A DNA stretch of 64,000 nt from Beta vulgaris subsp. vulgaris (lineage: Eukaryota; Streptophyta; Magnoliopsida; Caryophyllales; Amaranthaceae). Of this stretch, positions 20,607 through 32,123 are shown piece after piece (within the stretch, counting starts at the first letter, position 1; each line of letters opens with the position of its first letter). The position numbers and the translations under genes were made by a program. Location of the stretch: positions 40,660,492 through 40,724,491 of the forward strand of contig NC_079203.1 in assembly GCF_026745355.1 (NCBI RefSeq), in the 5' to 3' direction. The notes under the pieces were generated by a model. That model made no database searches. It was given only the letters and a program-made list of their open reading frames with translations, and was not told where the DNA came from.

Positions 20607-21372
20607 TCTATACAAATATATTAAAAGGCGTGCGAAAGAAAGACTATGTGCCACGTGACACTCTCCTCAAATTTCTAATGTAAACGCTTTATATTCATGT
20701 GTACTTCTCACTTTTAAAAATAATGTAAATGCAAGGTATCAAACACATGACCTTTGAAATGAAAAATAAGAGCTTAACCATCAATACACTATGACTTTGT
20801 TGTTTAATGTTTCATATAAATATGATAAAGTCTTGTAATAATTGTAGTTAACTAAAAAAGACTTAAAAAGTATATATTTCCTCCATTTTTTTTATTGCTA
20901 CATTGTCGTTGTATGCACAATAATTTATGCGATGTCACTTTCAAGCTTTTTGGAGTGTACTTTTTGATCCATTGATGTAAAATGATGAGAAAAAGTGAAA
21001 AAAGTAGTATTTTTGGGTGGAAAAAGAGAAGAACAAATATTAAAGTACTACTTTATGGTGGACCAAGTACCCGAATTAAGAAAAATGTAGCAATTAAAAA
21101 AACGGAGTGAGCACATCTTTAACACTCTTATTATGTAACTTACAACAGAATATTGATGTCATATTATCTTACCACAATTCCTTTTTAGGTATTGTTTTCA
21201 AACTCAAAGATTTCAAAAAAAATTTACTTATCATGTCGTGACGTGAAATTTTCAATTTCTTAATAGACAAAAAAAATACGAAAAGTAGCAAAATAAATTA
21301 TGAAATAAAAAACAATAACATATTTGTTTATTGTAACTGACCCGAGGCATCGCCCGGGAAATAAAAAACTAG
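20607..21372 (+). mobile_element. Non-autonomous Helitron, 766 bp
   Basis: It begins TCTATACAAATATATTAAAAG (20607), with GCCACGTGAC soon after, a common plant Helitron 5' start. It ends with a CCCGAGGCATCGCCCGGG hairpin and CTAG (21372) followed by T. It starts directly after the CTAG of the preceding Helitron, giving a head-to-tail pair. No Rep/helicase is encoded. A degenerate Stowaway-like pair lies inside (20878-21107). Confidence 0.75.
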
Positions 21373-21564
21373 TTTAAGATTAAAAAGTACTACATTAACG
21401 ACTACCCAATTAAGACATGCAAACTAAAAAAATACACAAGAAACCGGGTAAATACAAGCCTATCCGTTATGGTGGGTTTTATCATCATCCACCTCTGCCT
21501 CAGCCCTCCCTCAAGTCTTGAAGAAAGCGTTGGACAAGAAGAGTGTGTCTGAAAAACCAACAAA

Positions 21565-24500
21565 ATGGCTTCCAATTCCATACCCACTTCTGAGAAAACT
21601 ACCAAATGCGAGTTACCCAATTTATTAGCAATATTCCCAGTTATTGCACCAACTTTTAGTCCCCAACAATTCTTCTCTAAACCCACTTCAAATGTTGCAC
21701 TTTCTCCTGTTGAAGTTCTTCACAATTTCCACAAAACAATCGCCTCAACTGCTGACAAATGTCTTCAATCCCTTCATTTTTCTGCTACCCAGAATCCCTT
21801 TCTCAACAAACTCCTCTCTTTCTCATCCTACATTCACAATTTCTCCCAGGTAATTCATTGCCCCTCTTTATCTCTTCTTTTAGATTGTAAAAGATTGATT
21901 TTTTTTTGTTGCTTTTTTAGATTGTTTATGAATTATTGTTGGTCGATTGAGTTGAATTCCATTGTGGGTTTTTGCTGAATTTCTTAAATTTGATTATTTA
22001 ATGGGTCTTGAGGGTGTTTGTTGATGAACATATTGGATGAATTTGGATGAATTGGAGCTAAAATTGACTCGTTCTTTGATTTTTTGGTAAACAATAGAAT
22101 AATAAATTGCCGTTGCAAAGAGCATATTAAGAAACGAACTATCCTTTTAGAATATCAATTACTTACCTGATGTTACTTGTTATTGTAAAATGCTCTCATG
22201 TCATGTGCTATACAAACAAGACATAATGTGGTATTTGCTGGTTAAATATGCTAATAAATCTGATCTTATCTACTCTATGGTTTTTGTTTAGCGCCAAATA
22301 AGTGTGTTTAGATGATTATTGCAGGTGAGTGTAAAAATTGGAGTTTTGTGTTTGGTTGGAGGATCTCTATTCTCTTGGGGTGTTTATGTATGTTACTTTG
22401 GGTAGAATTGGGTGGTACGGTTGTCTGAATCTGTAACGAGTATGATGTGTTTGAGAATGTTAAAACGAGCAGTTAGAATAGAGAAATTGATAATTATCAG
22501 GGCTAATAGTAAATTTGGGTGTAAGAGTGTCAATGGTATCTGCAAAAGTAGAGATTCGTTGTCATTTGGTCGAGGGTTACAAGATTATTGGTTTACATTT
22601 GGGATCCTGGACTAGGTATGGTTAGTCATGTACTCATGTTCAAAGAGTATGAGAATGAATTGATGTGGATGAATCAGATACTTCTTTCCGTTGTCGAATG
22701 GGCATGTTCATCATATGCACTCTAAGGGAGGACTAGGGCATCATTGGAGACTTACTGAACCACTTTTTGAGTAAGAAGCAATAACCCAGCGTATACTCAA
22801 ATCTTAGAACTTTTTCCCAGAAGCTGATGTATCCGGATGGATAGTAGCTTAGTTTCTTGCAATCTTCACTCAATCGGATGAAACTAAGCGGTTCTAGTTA
22901 ATTGTCAGGTTTCAATCACCAAACTCTCAGATTAAGAAAGAATTACGACGATTAATGTGGCTTCACACACCAAATTAATTAATCTAAGCTTGATACAGGT
23001 TTTCCACGCCTGATGGATCACTTCCACTTACTAATCATAATAGTTCTCAAGCAGAGTCTTAGAAGTCACACTTCTCAATTCAACTCCATAAATGAAATTC
23101 CTACAACCCAAAAGCTATAGTTAGAGCCAATTAAGCCACGATTTTTTGTAGGAAAAGAAACTAAAACCTATTAGTAACCCTATCATACTTTGGAAGTAAA
23201 AATATGCCTTAAGCCTTATATGACTACAAAAGTTAAATCTAAACTAATTAAGATAGTTAGCAACCTTGGATTACAAGGAAAACACCTTTGAAAAATCTGT
23301 AATTAGAAGGTTCACAAAACTATGTGGAACTAGGAAGTCCAACTCCAAGTTTACTTCCCCCTTGGTTCCAATCAACTTTCCATAATAATACTTGGATTGA
23401 TTTAGGAAGACTAAAAAGTTGCAAACAACTACTGAACGAGCATTTGATCAGAAATTTTGATGTCCAAGCAATATACAATCTCCAAATAGCTAGTTTGTAC
23501 TAAAACCAAGTTATTGGTTGCTTTTCTTGATCTCCAAGCAAGTGCAGACTTTCATCCAACCATCCTACTCGCTTGATCATGAAATAAAGACTCTCAAAAA
23601 AGACCAATATGATCCAAACTTATTGAATTAAAGCTGAAAAGATGAACAGCTCTAAACCATCAACATGAACTTGAAGAACCTCAAAACTCTTCACGAACTT
23701 CAAGATTTTCCATATAACCTTTTAAAACTTAAAGAACTAGATTTAATGGCTTTATATCCATATCATAAGCAGATCTGAAATCTTTGTATTTGCTTCATGT
23801 AAAATATATAAATGTATTCTTAGGGGAACTGCCACAGGAAGTCATGCTTTCAGCTTTTCATAATGTCCCAAGTTATGGAGCTGAAAATGCATGTCTACTC
23901 TTTATGGCTGAGTTCTTTGTATGTACTCTGTAATCAATGGAGTTTTGTGTGCTAACTAGTTAGAGGTAAGACTATGTACATCTAGACTTTTACATCCCTC
24001 AAACAACAAGATACACATTAGTTATAGTTAACTTATCATTGTTCTAATTGAATCTTCTTTTGCTCTGAAGTCTGAAGTACAGTAGTTTGATAGAAGGATA
24101 ACCTCTTTTAAAAAAAAGGACAAAAAAAATGAAAAGATGCAGGAGAGGCTGCAAACACTAGAGACAAAATTAACACATGCTTGAAAGCTACACACTCATT
24201 ATTTGGCCAGTTCTTACTGAATTATTTTCGGCTTAAGGAGTCGCTGAAAACAGCTTTCACTATCACAACCAATATCCGGCCAGTAGTGATGGTTTCCGAT
24301 TTTTTTTTTATGCCAACTTGCTGTTTTCCTGTTCTGGCTCTGTTATTTGTGTAATTTCACACCTCAAAGGCACACAAACTGAGTATGAAATTCCTCCAAA
24401 TGAACAAAGATTTCCCTGTAAAATGACTTGCTTTGTGGTATCAGCATCTTCACCTCAACTCCTCCATTTCCCCCCCTTGAAGGACACAGAGTCATATTCT

Positions 24501-25424
24501 TGCTATAAGTAGTATTCTATCCATTTCTCACAGATCTTGTGTATTTGGCAAAAGAAAAAAAATTCCAAACTTGTTGATTTATTTGCTGTACAACTACAAA
24601 GAGGGCTGCTTTCCTTTAACCTTGGATTGTCTTGATTGAATATGGTTAGAGGTGAAGTGAATTGAATACCTTGCAGGCTTGCACAATACCGAATATCCAT
24701 TGGAAAGGGTAACGGAATGTTGTAAAATTTAGGGAGGTTGCTGAAGTAGTACAATTCTTGGTTTTGGTTGGAATTTCAGACCAATCTACAATCATTGACA
24801 ACATATCGAGCTTTCAAAATGACCAGATAACCTTTTCGTTTCAGGTGCATTGCAGAAGCCACAAGAGTTTAAATTCTCTGTCAAGTCACAACTTTGCTGC
24901 TGTTTTACCTGGTGATTCAGTCGCAGGAATAGTAGTCACTAATGGCATTCTGAATTTTCTGAATATCTACAACACATTGTTAGTTGTCAGGCTTGTTTTG
25001 ACATGGTTCCCGAGCGCTCCACCCCAAATTGTTAGTCCCCTCAGGTATGCTTGCAATATGATCCTGATTAGGATCGACCATTAATTATATTCCTGTTATT
25101 TCTGAAATGCTAAAGGAAAAGCTTGTTTATATGATTAATGACAATTTCCTGATTTTCAGCACCTTGTGTGACCCCTACTTGAACATCTTTCGTGGAATCA
25201 TCCCACCCCTTGGAGGAACCTTGGATTTGTCTCCCATCTTGGCATTTCTTCTTCTGAATGCTTTTACAAGCGCTGCTGCAGCACTTCCTGCTGAACTGCC
25301 ACCAGCTATGGTATCTCATGAAGGCTCACAGTCACTCAAGCCAGGCTTATCAGATCTAACATCCTCACAGAAGAAGTGGCAGACAAGACTACAGAGTAAG
25401 AGATCGACTGCTCCCGAGGTTTGA
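21565..25424 (+). CDS. YGGT-family chloroplast membrane protein, YLMG1-like
   Basis: Three exons are predicted: 21565-21849, 24845-25044 and 25160-25424, giving 249 residues in frame with GT-AG introns. Residues 1 to about 95 are Ser/Thr-rich and suit a plastid transit region. The YGGT domain covers roughly 128-209: a hydrophobic segment (ILNFLNIYNTLLVVRLVLTW), then the signature DPYLNIFRG (166-174), IPPLGG, LDLSPI and a second hydrophobic helix LAFLLLNAFTSAAAAL. The TSSQKKW tail is like that of Arabidopsis YLMG1 proteins. Family members act in plastid/thylakoid membranes: YLMG1-1 affects chloroplast nucleoid distribution and the related CCB3 acts in cytochrome b6 haem attachment. This copy fits YLMG1 better than CCB3. 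Intron 1 is large (2995 bp). The ATG was chosen as the first one, with no in-frame upstream codon needed. Confidence 0.88.
21850..24844 (+). other. Large intron 1 of the YGGT gene
   Basis: 2995 bp between GTAATT and TTTCAG. No transposon termini, long ORF or RNA gene was recognised in it. Its base composition is like that of neighbouring introns. Confidence 0.6.
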
Positions 25425-26378
25425 TTGCCTTAATCAATCCTTAAGAATCATCGTACCTATATCTACTATTATGGTACTTAGGCGGGTGAGAATCTGTAGA
25501 GTTGTGCTTGACAAGAAGCTTTATTCTCTTATATCTTCTTGTGCTCGACGGCGGAATTTTCATTTTGATTTATGCTTTTTTTTTATGATCAAATTTTCAT
25601 AGTAGTGTTTTCTGTATATTATGAGCACTAGATATTCATATAGTCAGTTGTTTAACTGTAATGTCGATTTGTTTTAGCCTGTTTTTTACATTGTTCTTCT
25701 GTTAATAATGCTGGTTGAAATTATGAAGTATGATGTGGTACAACCGTACAATATGTATGCACTGTGCTATATACTTGTGACCTGTGGAAGTGCTAGATAA
25801 TGCACGCAGGAATCTGATTCCAAAATCAGAAGCCGTGATGAATACTTTGCTGACTGCTAATTGGTCAAGAACAAACTTGTAGAAAAAGCTTTAAAGCATA
25901 TGGTTTTCAGAAAATCATATGCCCGGCCCATGATCATATCTAGGTTTTCTAGAAAGATTCTTCCTATGATTTATGAAAAACTATGACGTAGACCCGTAGG
26001 CATCGTCACTAGCTGTAGGCTTTTCTATGAAATTAAGGGCTTGCATACAATTGTTGTTTCTTTAACCTTCTAGAACTAGAATTAGTCATAATAAAATCTG
26101 AATTAGAACCATTTTATTTATAAAATGTGGGTCTACAATCATTCTAAACTATTCAATATTCACGATCATATCTATTATGACCAATTGACCACTTAAGAAT
26201 CTTAGAAGGTACAATACAAAGATGATTAGGGTAATTTTCTCTAAAGGTTAGAATACACACAAATCTTGTTCTAGATTTGTTAACAAATTACTTGTTTGGT
26301 AGACGGTAATATACGTAGGTAAAGCTAACAATGTTTTGGTTTAATTTTGTAAGAATAGTTCTAAAGCATATTTTTTTC
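25425..26378. other. 3' flank of the YGGT gene and intergenic DNA
   Basis: The region after the TGA is T-rich and suits a 3' UTR over the first 200-300 bp. No gene, RNA or complete transposon was recognised up to the Tourist-type element. Confidence 0.5.
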
Positions 26379-26921
26379 TTAGGGGGCGTTTGGTTCACTA
26401 AGGGGAAAGGGAAAGGGTTTAAGAAAGGGAAATAAGGTGAATGGAAAGCCAAACCCTTAGATTTAGTTGGTTGTTTGTTTCAAAATGTCTAAGGGAAACC
26501 CTATCATTTAACCACCACAGATCTTCCTTCAACCACCACTGTATATCACCCTTAACACCGCCACCCTTCACCTCTTTTCCGGTCGTCGTCCCCCTCCCCT
26601 CTTTTCCGGTCGTCGTCCCCCTCCCCTCTTTTCCGGTCGTCGTCCGCCTCCCCTCTTTTTCGGTCGCCACCCTTCCCCTCTTTCCTGGTCGTGGTGGGTT
26701 TCGTGGTTGGTGGTATGGGTTTCGGGGGTGGTGGGTAATTTTCGGCGGGTGAATTAGGGTGGTGCTGGGAATCACGATGGAGGGGTGTCGATGGTCGTAT
26801 TAGGGTTCCGGTGGTTGGGTTAGGGTTGCCGGCAGGTGGTGGTCAAGGAAGCGGTTCTGGTGGCGGTTGGGTGGTGGTTGAATGAGTAGGTGGAGGAGTC
26901 TAGTGGTGGTAATGATTGGGT

Positions 26922-27183
26922 TGATAAGGATTGACGAAGTCAATTCTCCCATATTCTATCCTATGCTAAGATTTTATCTTTTACTAAGTCTTAGCTAATG
27001 TATTCCACTTGTACTTATCTTTTCTTAACTGCATGCATTTACGTAGCTTTGTATAGTTATCTTTTTATCTCTTCCTAAAATATAGCTAACAGTTGTAAAC
27101 CTACTGCTTGTATATTTATATGCGAAAATCATCAATGAGAAAATTCATTCATTTTTTCTCTCCAAAACATTCTCTTCTTTATA
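26922..27183 (+). repeat. 5' LTR of the Copia element
   Basis: 262 bp, starting TGATAAGGATTGACG. It contains a possible TATA region (TGTATATTTATATG, about 27109-27122) for the element's promoter. Confidence 0.93.
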
Positions 27184-27228
27184 TGGTATCAGTCTCGATC
27201 TTCTTCTCTGTGTCGAACTACTTCTCCC

Positions 27229-30200
27229 ATGGCTGCCTCCAACCCCCCTCCCTCCTACGACATTCCCAACGGTGCTGACCCTTCTCGGCCCTTCACCTTT
27301 CTCAACATCCACAACACCATTAAACTCCAATCCACTAATTACCTCTCCTGGAAACTTCAAGTTGAAGCCATTCTTATTGGCCATGACCTTTATAAGTTCG
27401 TTGATGGCACCTTCCCTTGCCCACCTCCCGTTCTTGCTCCTGATGGCACCGAAACCTTGAACCCCGATCGTGTCTATTGGATACGTCAAGATAAGCTTCT
27501 TTTCGGTGCCCTAGTTGGTACCTTATCTCAACCTCTTGTTCCCTTAATCTCCCGCACAACCTCCTCCCACACCTTGTGGGAAACTCTAGCCAAAACCTAT
27601 GCGCTTCCTAGCCGCGGCCACATTAAACAACTCAAGGACCAACTCACCCGCACCACCAAAGGCAACTCCTCTATTACCGAATTTTTGCACGCCATTAAGG
27701 CCTGCGCTGACCAACTTGCTTCCCTTGGAAAACCTATGGACCATGAAGATCTTATTGATCGCATCCTTGTCGGTCTCGATGACTCCTACACTTCCGTTAT
27801 CGAGTCCGTCAATGCCCGTGATACCCCTATCTCATTTGAAGAACTCCATGAGAAACTCATCAACAAGGAGCTCCTTATCAACCAAACTCGCTCTCAACTA
27901 CACACTCCCGCCACCGCGCTCGCCGCGGTTGCTCGCCCACAAAATCGCCCACCTGGCCGAAACCCAAACCCCGGTCTACTCCCTCACCCCTCCACTTCTT
28001 CTCGCTCTCACCCTCGGCCCTTCTTAGGTAAATGCCAGTGGTGTCGTGAGCAAGGCCACGTCGTTTCTCACTGCCCTATATTTACCGCAAAGTTTCCTAC
28101 CGCCACCCCACCCCCTCCATCTCCTCCTACCAACCGTCCATCCCCCACCACGCCTCAAGCCCATCTCGCTCATCTTCCCTCCTCTTCCTCTTCCTCTCAA
28201 TGGCTCCTTGATAGTGGTGCATCTCACCACGTTACTAATGACCTGAATAACCTCTCCCTTCACACTCCCTATGATGGCACCGAGGAACTTATCATAGGTG
28301 ATGGTACGGGTCTTCACATATCTCACATTGGCTCTCTCACTATCTCCTATCTCTCTCACTCTATTACTCTCACTAATGTTTTATGTGTTCCATCTATGTC
28401 TCGTAATGTTGTTTCTATTTCTCAACTTTGTCTTGACAATAATGCCTCTATCGAATTCTTATCTCATTCTTTTATTGTGAAGGATCTCAAAACGGGGGCA
28501 TCTCTATTCCAGGGTCCGGGTAAATCAGGCGTTTATGAACTTTCTTCAGCTTCGCCTCAAGTTTTCACAAGCACCACTTCTCTTGACTGGCATCACCGCT
28601 TAGGGCATCCATCTCAAAAAGTTTTTAGGCATCTTATATCTCGGAATAATCTCAATGTTTCTAGTATCTCCACTCTAGATTGTAATGCTTGTGCGTGCAA
28701 TAAAAGTCATAAACTTCCCTTTTATGTCTCATCTATCTCATCCACTGCACCTTTACAATATGTTTATACTGACTTGTGGTCTTCCCCCATTATCTCTCAT
28801 GATGGCTATAAATACTATGTTATTTTTATCGATCATTTCTCAAAATATACATGGCTTTACCCTCTCAAACTCAAATCTGACACTAAACCGGTATTCATTC
28901 GGTTCAAAGCGTTAGTTGAAAAATATTTCCAAAAACCTCTCATCTCCCTTTACTCCGACAATGGTGGCGAGTATGATGCTCTCAAAGACTACTTATCCAT
29001 TGATGGCATCTCTCGTCTCACCACCCCTCCCCATACTCCCCAACATAATGGTTTTTCCGAGCGCCGTCATAGACATATTGTCGAATCTGCTCTCACCCTT
29101 CTAACTCACTCCTCCATGCCCCTCACCTACTGGACAAATGCGTGCGCTACCGCCGTATATCTCATAAACCGCTTACCTACATCTACCCTTCACAATGCTT
29201 CCCCCTACTCTACTCTCTTTGGCACCGAACCAAATTATCTTAAACTCCGTAGCTTTGGGTGTCTTTGCTATCCCTGGCTCAAACCTTACACCTCTCATAA
29301 ACTACAACAAAAATCTATACCCTGTGTGTTCATAGGTTACTCTTCCTCCCAAAGTGCCTACTACTGCCTTGATATCACTACCACTCGAATCTATTGCTCT
29401 CGTCACGTTCACTTCGTTGAACATGTTTTTCCCTTCTCCTCACAAACAACCTCCACTCCCTCTCTCCCAACTCTTCTCGATGAATGGTGTCCCTTAGCCA
29501 TTCCCACACTCACGCCAACTAACCCCCCACCCGACCCTGCCACCTCCCTCTCAAACAACTCTCCCTCTCCTTCCTCCCCGCCTAACGATCTCCGCTGCTC
29601 CCACTCACCTCCACCCACGCCCACCCCCTCTCCCTCTTCCGTATCCTCATCAGCCCACACGGCTCCCGCATCCCCTACTCTACCTACATCTCCTACCTCC
29701 TCACCCTCCTCGTCTCCTGCCTCCCCTCTCTCCCCTACACCCCCCTCACCTCCCCCTACCCATACCCACAACACCCGTCTCAGTCACGGGATTCGCAAAC
29801 CTCTTGCCAAGCTCAACCTCACTGCCATCTCACAAGAAACCGAACCTCGCAATATCACTCAAGCCCTAAAAAGCCCTGTGTGGCGCAAAGCCATGGATGA
29901 AGAAGTTTCGGCACTCCTCCAAAATAAAACCTGGACCTTAGTTCCACCCTCTCCCTCCCACAATGTCGTCACATGTAAGTGGGTCTTTCGAATTAAGAAA
30001 GATCCCGAGGGTAACATCTCCAAATACAAAGCTCGATACGTCGCGCGCGGATTTAACCAACGTGTTGGCATTGACTACAGCGAAACCTTCAGTCCTGTAG
30101 TCAAGCCCTCCACGGTTCGGTTGATTCTCACTCTTGCAGTCACTCAAGGGTGGAATCTACGTCAACTTGATATAAATAACGCGTTTTTGCAGGGAACACT

Positions 30201-31395
30201 CACTGACGAAGTATACACTATTCAACCTCCTGGTTATGTTGATCCTAACTTCCCCAACTACGTGTGCAAGTTGAATAAAGCGCTCTATGGTCTTAAACAA
30301 GCACCGCGCGCATGGTACACCGAACTCCGTCAACATTTGCTTGATGTGGGGTTTCGGTCTACAATATCCGACTCCTCCCTCTTTACTTACAAGTCCAATA
30401 ATGTTCTTATCTATTTAATTGTCTATGTTGATGACATTATTGTAACAGGCAACAATTCCATGGCTCTTGATACTTTTGTTTCACAGCTTGCTTCACGCTT
30501 CTCCCTAAAAGACTTGGGCGCTTTATCGTACTTTCTTGGTGTTGAAGTCCTAGCTCATCCTCAAGGTCTCTTCCTTAGCCAAAAGAAATATATTCAAGAC
30601 CTTCTCTGCAAAGCAAACATGGAAGACGCCAAACCTGTAGCTACTCCCATGGCCACGGACCCCCCCCTCACTCTACATGGTACTCTCCTGCCTGACCCGA
30701 CTCCCTATCGCCAGCTCGTCGGCAGCCTTCAATACTTGGGTCTTACGCGGCCCGATGTGGCCTTTGCTGTCAACAAGCTTGCGCAATACATGCAACGTCC
30801 AACCACTGACCATATGCAAGCTCTCCGTCGCATTCTTCGCTATCTTCATGGTACTTCGCATATGGGCTTACTACTTTATAAAGATACACCACTGACTCTT
30901 CACGCATACTCTGACTCGGATTGGGCTCGTGATACTGATGACTACATCTCCACTACAGCCTACATTGTGTATCTTGGTAAAAATGCCATTTCATGGACTT
31001 CGCGGAAGCAACGCACGCGTGCTCGCTCCTCCACCGAAGCCGAGTATCGCGCCGTCGCCAACACCACTGCTGAACTTCTTTGGGTGCGTAATCTTCTCGA
31101 GGAACTTGGCTGCAAGGTTCCCCAAGCTCCCGTCATCTACTGCGACAATGCCGGGGCAACTTATGTGAGCGCCAATCCCGTGTTTCATTCCAAGATGAAG
31201 CACCTGGGTCTTGACTACCATTTTGTTCGCGAAAATGTGCAAGCAGGTCTGCTTCGTGTTTCCTACATATCTACTCGTGACCAGCTTGCCGATGCTCTTA
31301 CGAAGCCTCTCTCACGTGCCACCTACAATTCATTGGTGCGTCAAATTGGCCTCTCCTCTTGGCCGCCCAATTCGCGGGGGCGTGATAAGGATTGA
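27229..31395 (+). CDS. Copia gag-pol polyprotein, intact ORF (1388 aa)
   Basis: One uninterrupted frame encodes the retrotransposon polyprotein. Domains in order: gag (about 1-260, UBN2-like, with NYLSWKLQVEAIL); a CX2CX4HX4C zinc knuckle at 269-282; an aspartic protease DSGA at 328-331; integrase with the HHCC region (His455 onward) and catalytic D515, D577 and E611; a Pro/Ser-rich linker (about 745-860); reverse transcriptase from about 904 with YVDD at 1066-1069; and RNase H with D1229, E1270 and D1306. Protease-integrase-RT-RNase H order defines Copia. All catalytic residues looked for are present. The last four codons and the TGA lie inside the 3' LTR. ATG 27229 follows the primer site by 37 bp. 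The element appears able to encode all its own proteins. Confidence 0.96.
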   Translation: MAASNPPPSYDIPNGADPSRPFTFLNIHNTIKLQSTNYLSWKLQVEAILIGHDLYKFVDGTFPCPPPVLAPDGTETLNPDRVYWIRQDKLLFGALVGTLSQPLVPLISRTTSSHTLWETLAKTYALPSRGHIKQLKDQLTRTTKGNSSITEFLHAIKACADQLASLGKPMDHEDLIDRILVGLDDSYTSVIESVNARDTPISFEELHEKLINKELLINQTRSQLHTPATALAAVARPQNRPPGRNPNPGLLPHPSTSSRSHPRPFLGKCQWCREQGHVVSHCPIFTAKFPTATPPPPSPPTNRPSPTTPQAHLAHLPSSSSSSQWLLDSGASHHVTNDLNNLSLHTPYDGTEELIIGDGTGLHISHIGSLTISYLSHSITLTNVLCVPSMSRNVVSISQLCLDNNASIEFLSHSFIVKDLKTGASLFQGPGKSGVYELSSASPQVFTSTTSLDWHHRLGHPSQKVFRHLISRNNLNVSSISTLDCNACACNKSHKLPFYVSSISSTAPLQYVYTDLWSSPIISHDGYKYYVIFIDHFSKYTWLYPLKLKSDTKPVFIRFKALVEKYFQKPLISLYSDNGGEYDALKDYLSIDGISRLTTPPHTPQHNGFSERRHRHIVESALTLLTHSSMPLTYWTNACATAVYLINRLPTSTLHNASPYSTLFGTEPNYLKLRSFGCLCYPWLKPYTSHKLQQKSIPCVFIGYSSSQSAYYCLDITTTRIYCSRHVHFVEHVFPFSSQTTSTPSLPTLLDEWCPLAIPTLTPTNPPPDPATSLSNNSPSPSSPPNDLRCSHSPPPTPTPSPSSVSSSAHTAPASPTLPTSPTSSPSSSPASPLSPTPPSPPPTHTHNTRLSHGIRKPLAKLNLTAISQETEPRNITQALKSPVWRKAMDEEVSALLQNKTWTLVPPSPSHNVVTCKWVFRIKKDPEGNISKYKARYVARGFNQRVGIDYSETFSPVVKPSTVRLILTLAVTQGWNLRQLDINNAFLQGTLTDEVYTIQPPGYVDPNFPNYVCKLNKALYGLKQAPRAWYTELRQHLLDVGFRSTISDSSLFTYKSNNVLIYLIVYVDDIIVTGNNSMALDTFVSQLASRFSLKDLGALSYFLGVEVLAHPQGLFLSQKKYIQDLLCKANMEDAKPVATPMATDPPLTLHGTLLPDPTPYRQLVGSLQYLGLTRPDVAFAVNKLAQYMQRPTTDHMQALRRILRYLHGTSHMGLLLYKDTPLTLHAYSDSDWARDTDDYISTTAYIVYLGKNAISWTSRKQRTRARSSTEAEYRAVANTTAELLWVRNLLEELGCKVPQAPVIYCDNAGATYVSANPVFHSKMKHLGLDYHFVRENVQAGLLRVSYISTRDQLADALTKPLSRATYNSLVRQIGLSSWPPNSRGRDKD

Positions 31396-31643
31396 CGAAG
31401 TCAATTCTCCCATATTCTATCCTATGCTAAGATTTTATCTTTTACTAAGTCTTAGCTAATGTATTCCACTTGTACTTATCTTTTCTTAACTGCATGCATT
31501 TACGTAGCTTTGTATAGTTATCTTTTTATCTCTTCCTAAATATAGCTAACAGTTGTAAACCTACTGCTTGTATATTTATATGCGAAAATCATCAATGAGA
31601 AAATTCATTCATTTTTTCTCTCCAAAACATTCTCTTCTTTATA
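31383..31643 (+). repeat. 3' LTR of the Copia element
   Basis: 261 bp, identical to the 5' LTR apart from one missing A near 31540. Its first 13 bases also encode the end of the polyprotein. Confidence 0.93.
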
Positions 31644-32123
31644 TGGGTTAGGTTGTGATGGTTTGATGGTGGTGGTTGGATGGTGAAGGAGGTGGTCAAT
31701 GATGAGTCAAAGAAAGGGAATGTGAAACCTTGGGGGGGGGTGGGTAATCAGATTAGAGGGATTTGGGGGTAAGGAAGGGAAAGGGGAGGAAAAGAAACCC
31801 CCAAAACAAACAACATCAAAAGGAATCAAGAGGTTCTATTCCCTTTCCCTTTCCAGTTTACCCCAAACCAAACGCCCCCTTAATGTGTAAAGCGAGAGGG
31901 TATGGGTGTGCTTAAAAGAACTCGTTGAAAATGCACAAAGATTTACATATCTCTTTGTCTCAACCAAAAGGAGATCTTAGCGATAACTAGGCAATTTCCG
32001 AATGTACTAGTCTAGACTCTAGATGTGCACTTTAATGTAGCACTAACCATAAGCATATATTCCCAACTTAAGTGGTGGCTTTCACAGAAGAAACACACAT
32101 ACACACACACTAGCATTTCTGAA

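Larger units (their letters stand above)
26917..31648 (+). mobile_element. Young Ty1/Copia LTR retrotransposon, 5-bp TSD
   Basis: LTRs lie at 26922-27183 (262 bp) and 31383-31643 (261 bp). The only difference seen is one A in a run of A's (about 27077-27080). Target duplications TGGGT flank them (26917-26921 and 31644-31648). The primer-binding site TGGTATCAG (27184) matches initiator tRNA-Met, the usual Copia primer. A purine tract (GCGGGGGCG) precedes the 3' LTR. LTRs begin TG and end TA rather than CA. The compact size and short LTRs resemble Ale/Retrofit-lineage elements; that lineage is an inference. Confidence 0.95.
26379..31882. mobile_element. Tourist/Harbinger-type element interrupted by a Copia element
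   Basis: GGGGGCGTTTGGTT (26382) and the inverse, AACCAAACGCCCCC (31879), are inverted termini, extended imperfectly through AAGGGAAAGGG. Both are flanked by TTA (26379-26381 and 31880-31882), the PIF/Harbinger target. Without the Copia insert the element is about 771 bp and non-coding. It contains a run of near-identical CCCCTCTTTTCCGGTCGTCG units at about 26570-26660. Confidence 0.85.

Noticed and set aside
32025..32123. Longer start for the small membrane protein (ATG at 32025)
   Set aside because: The extra residues come from a CA-repeat-rich leader-like sequence; the ATG at 32124 begins the conserved-looking part.
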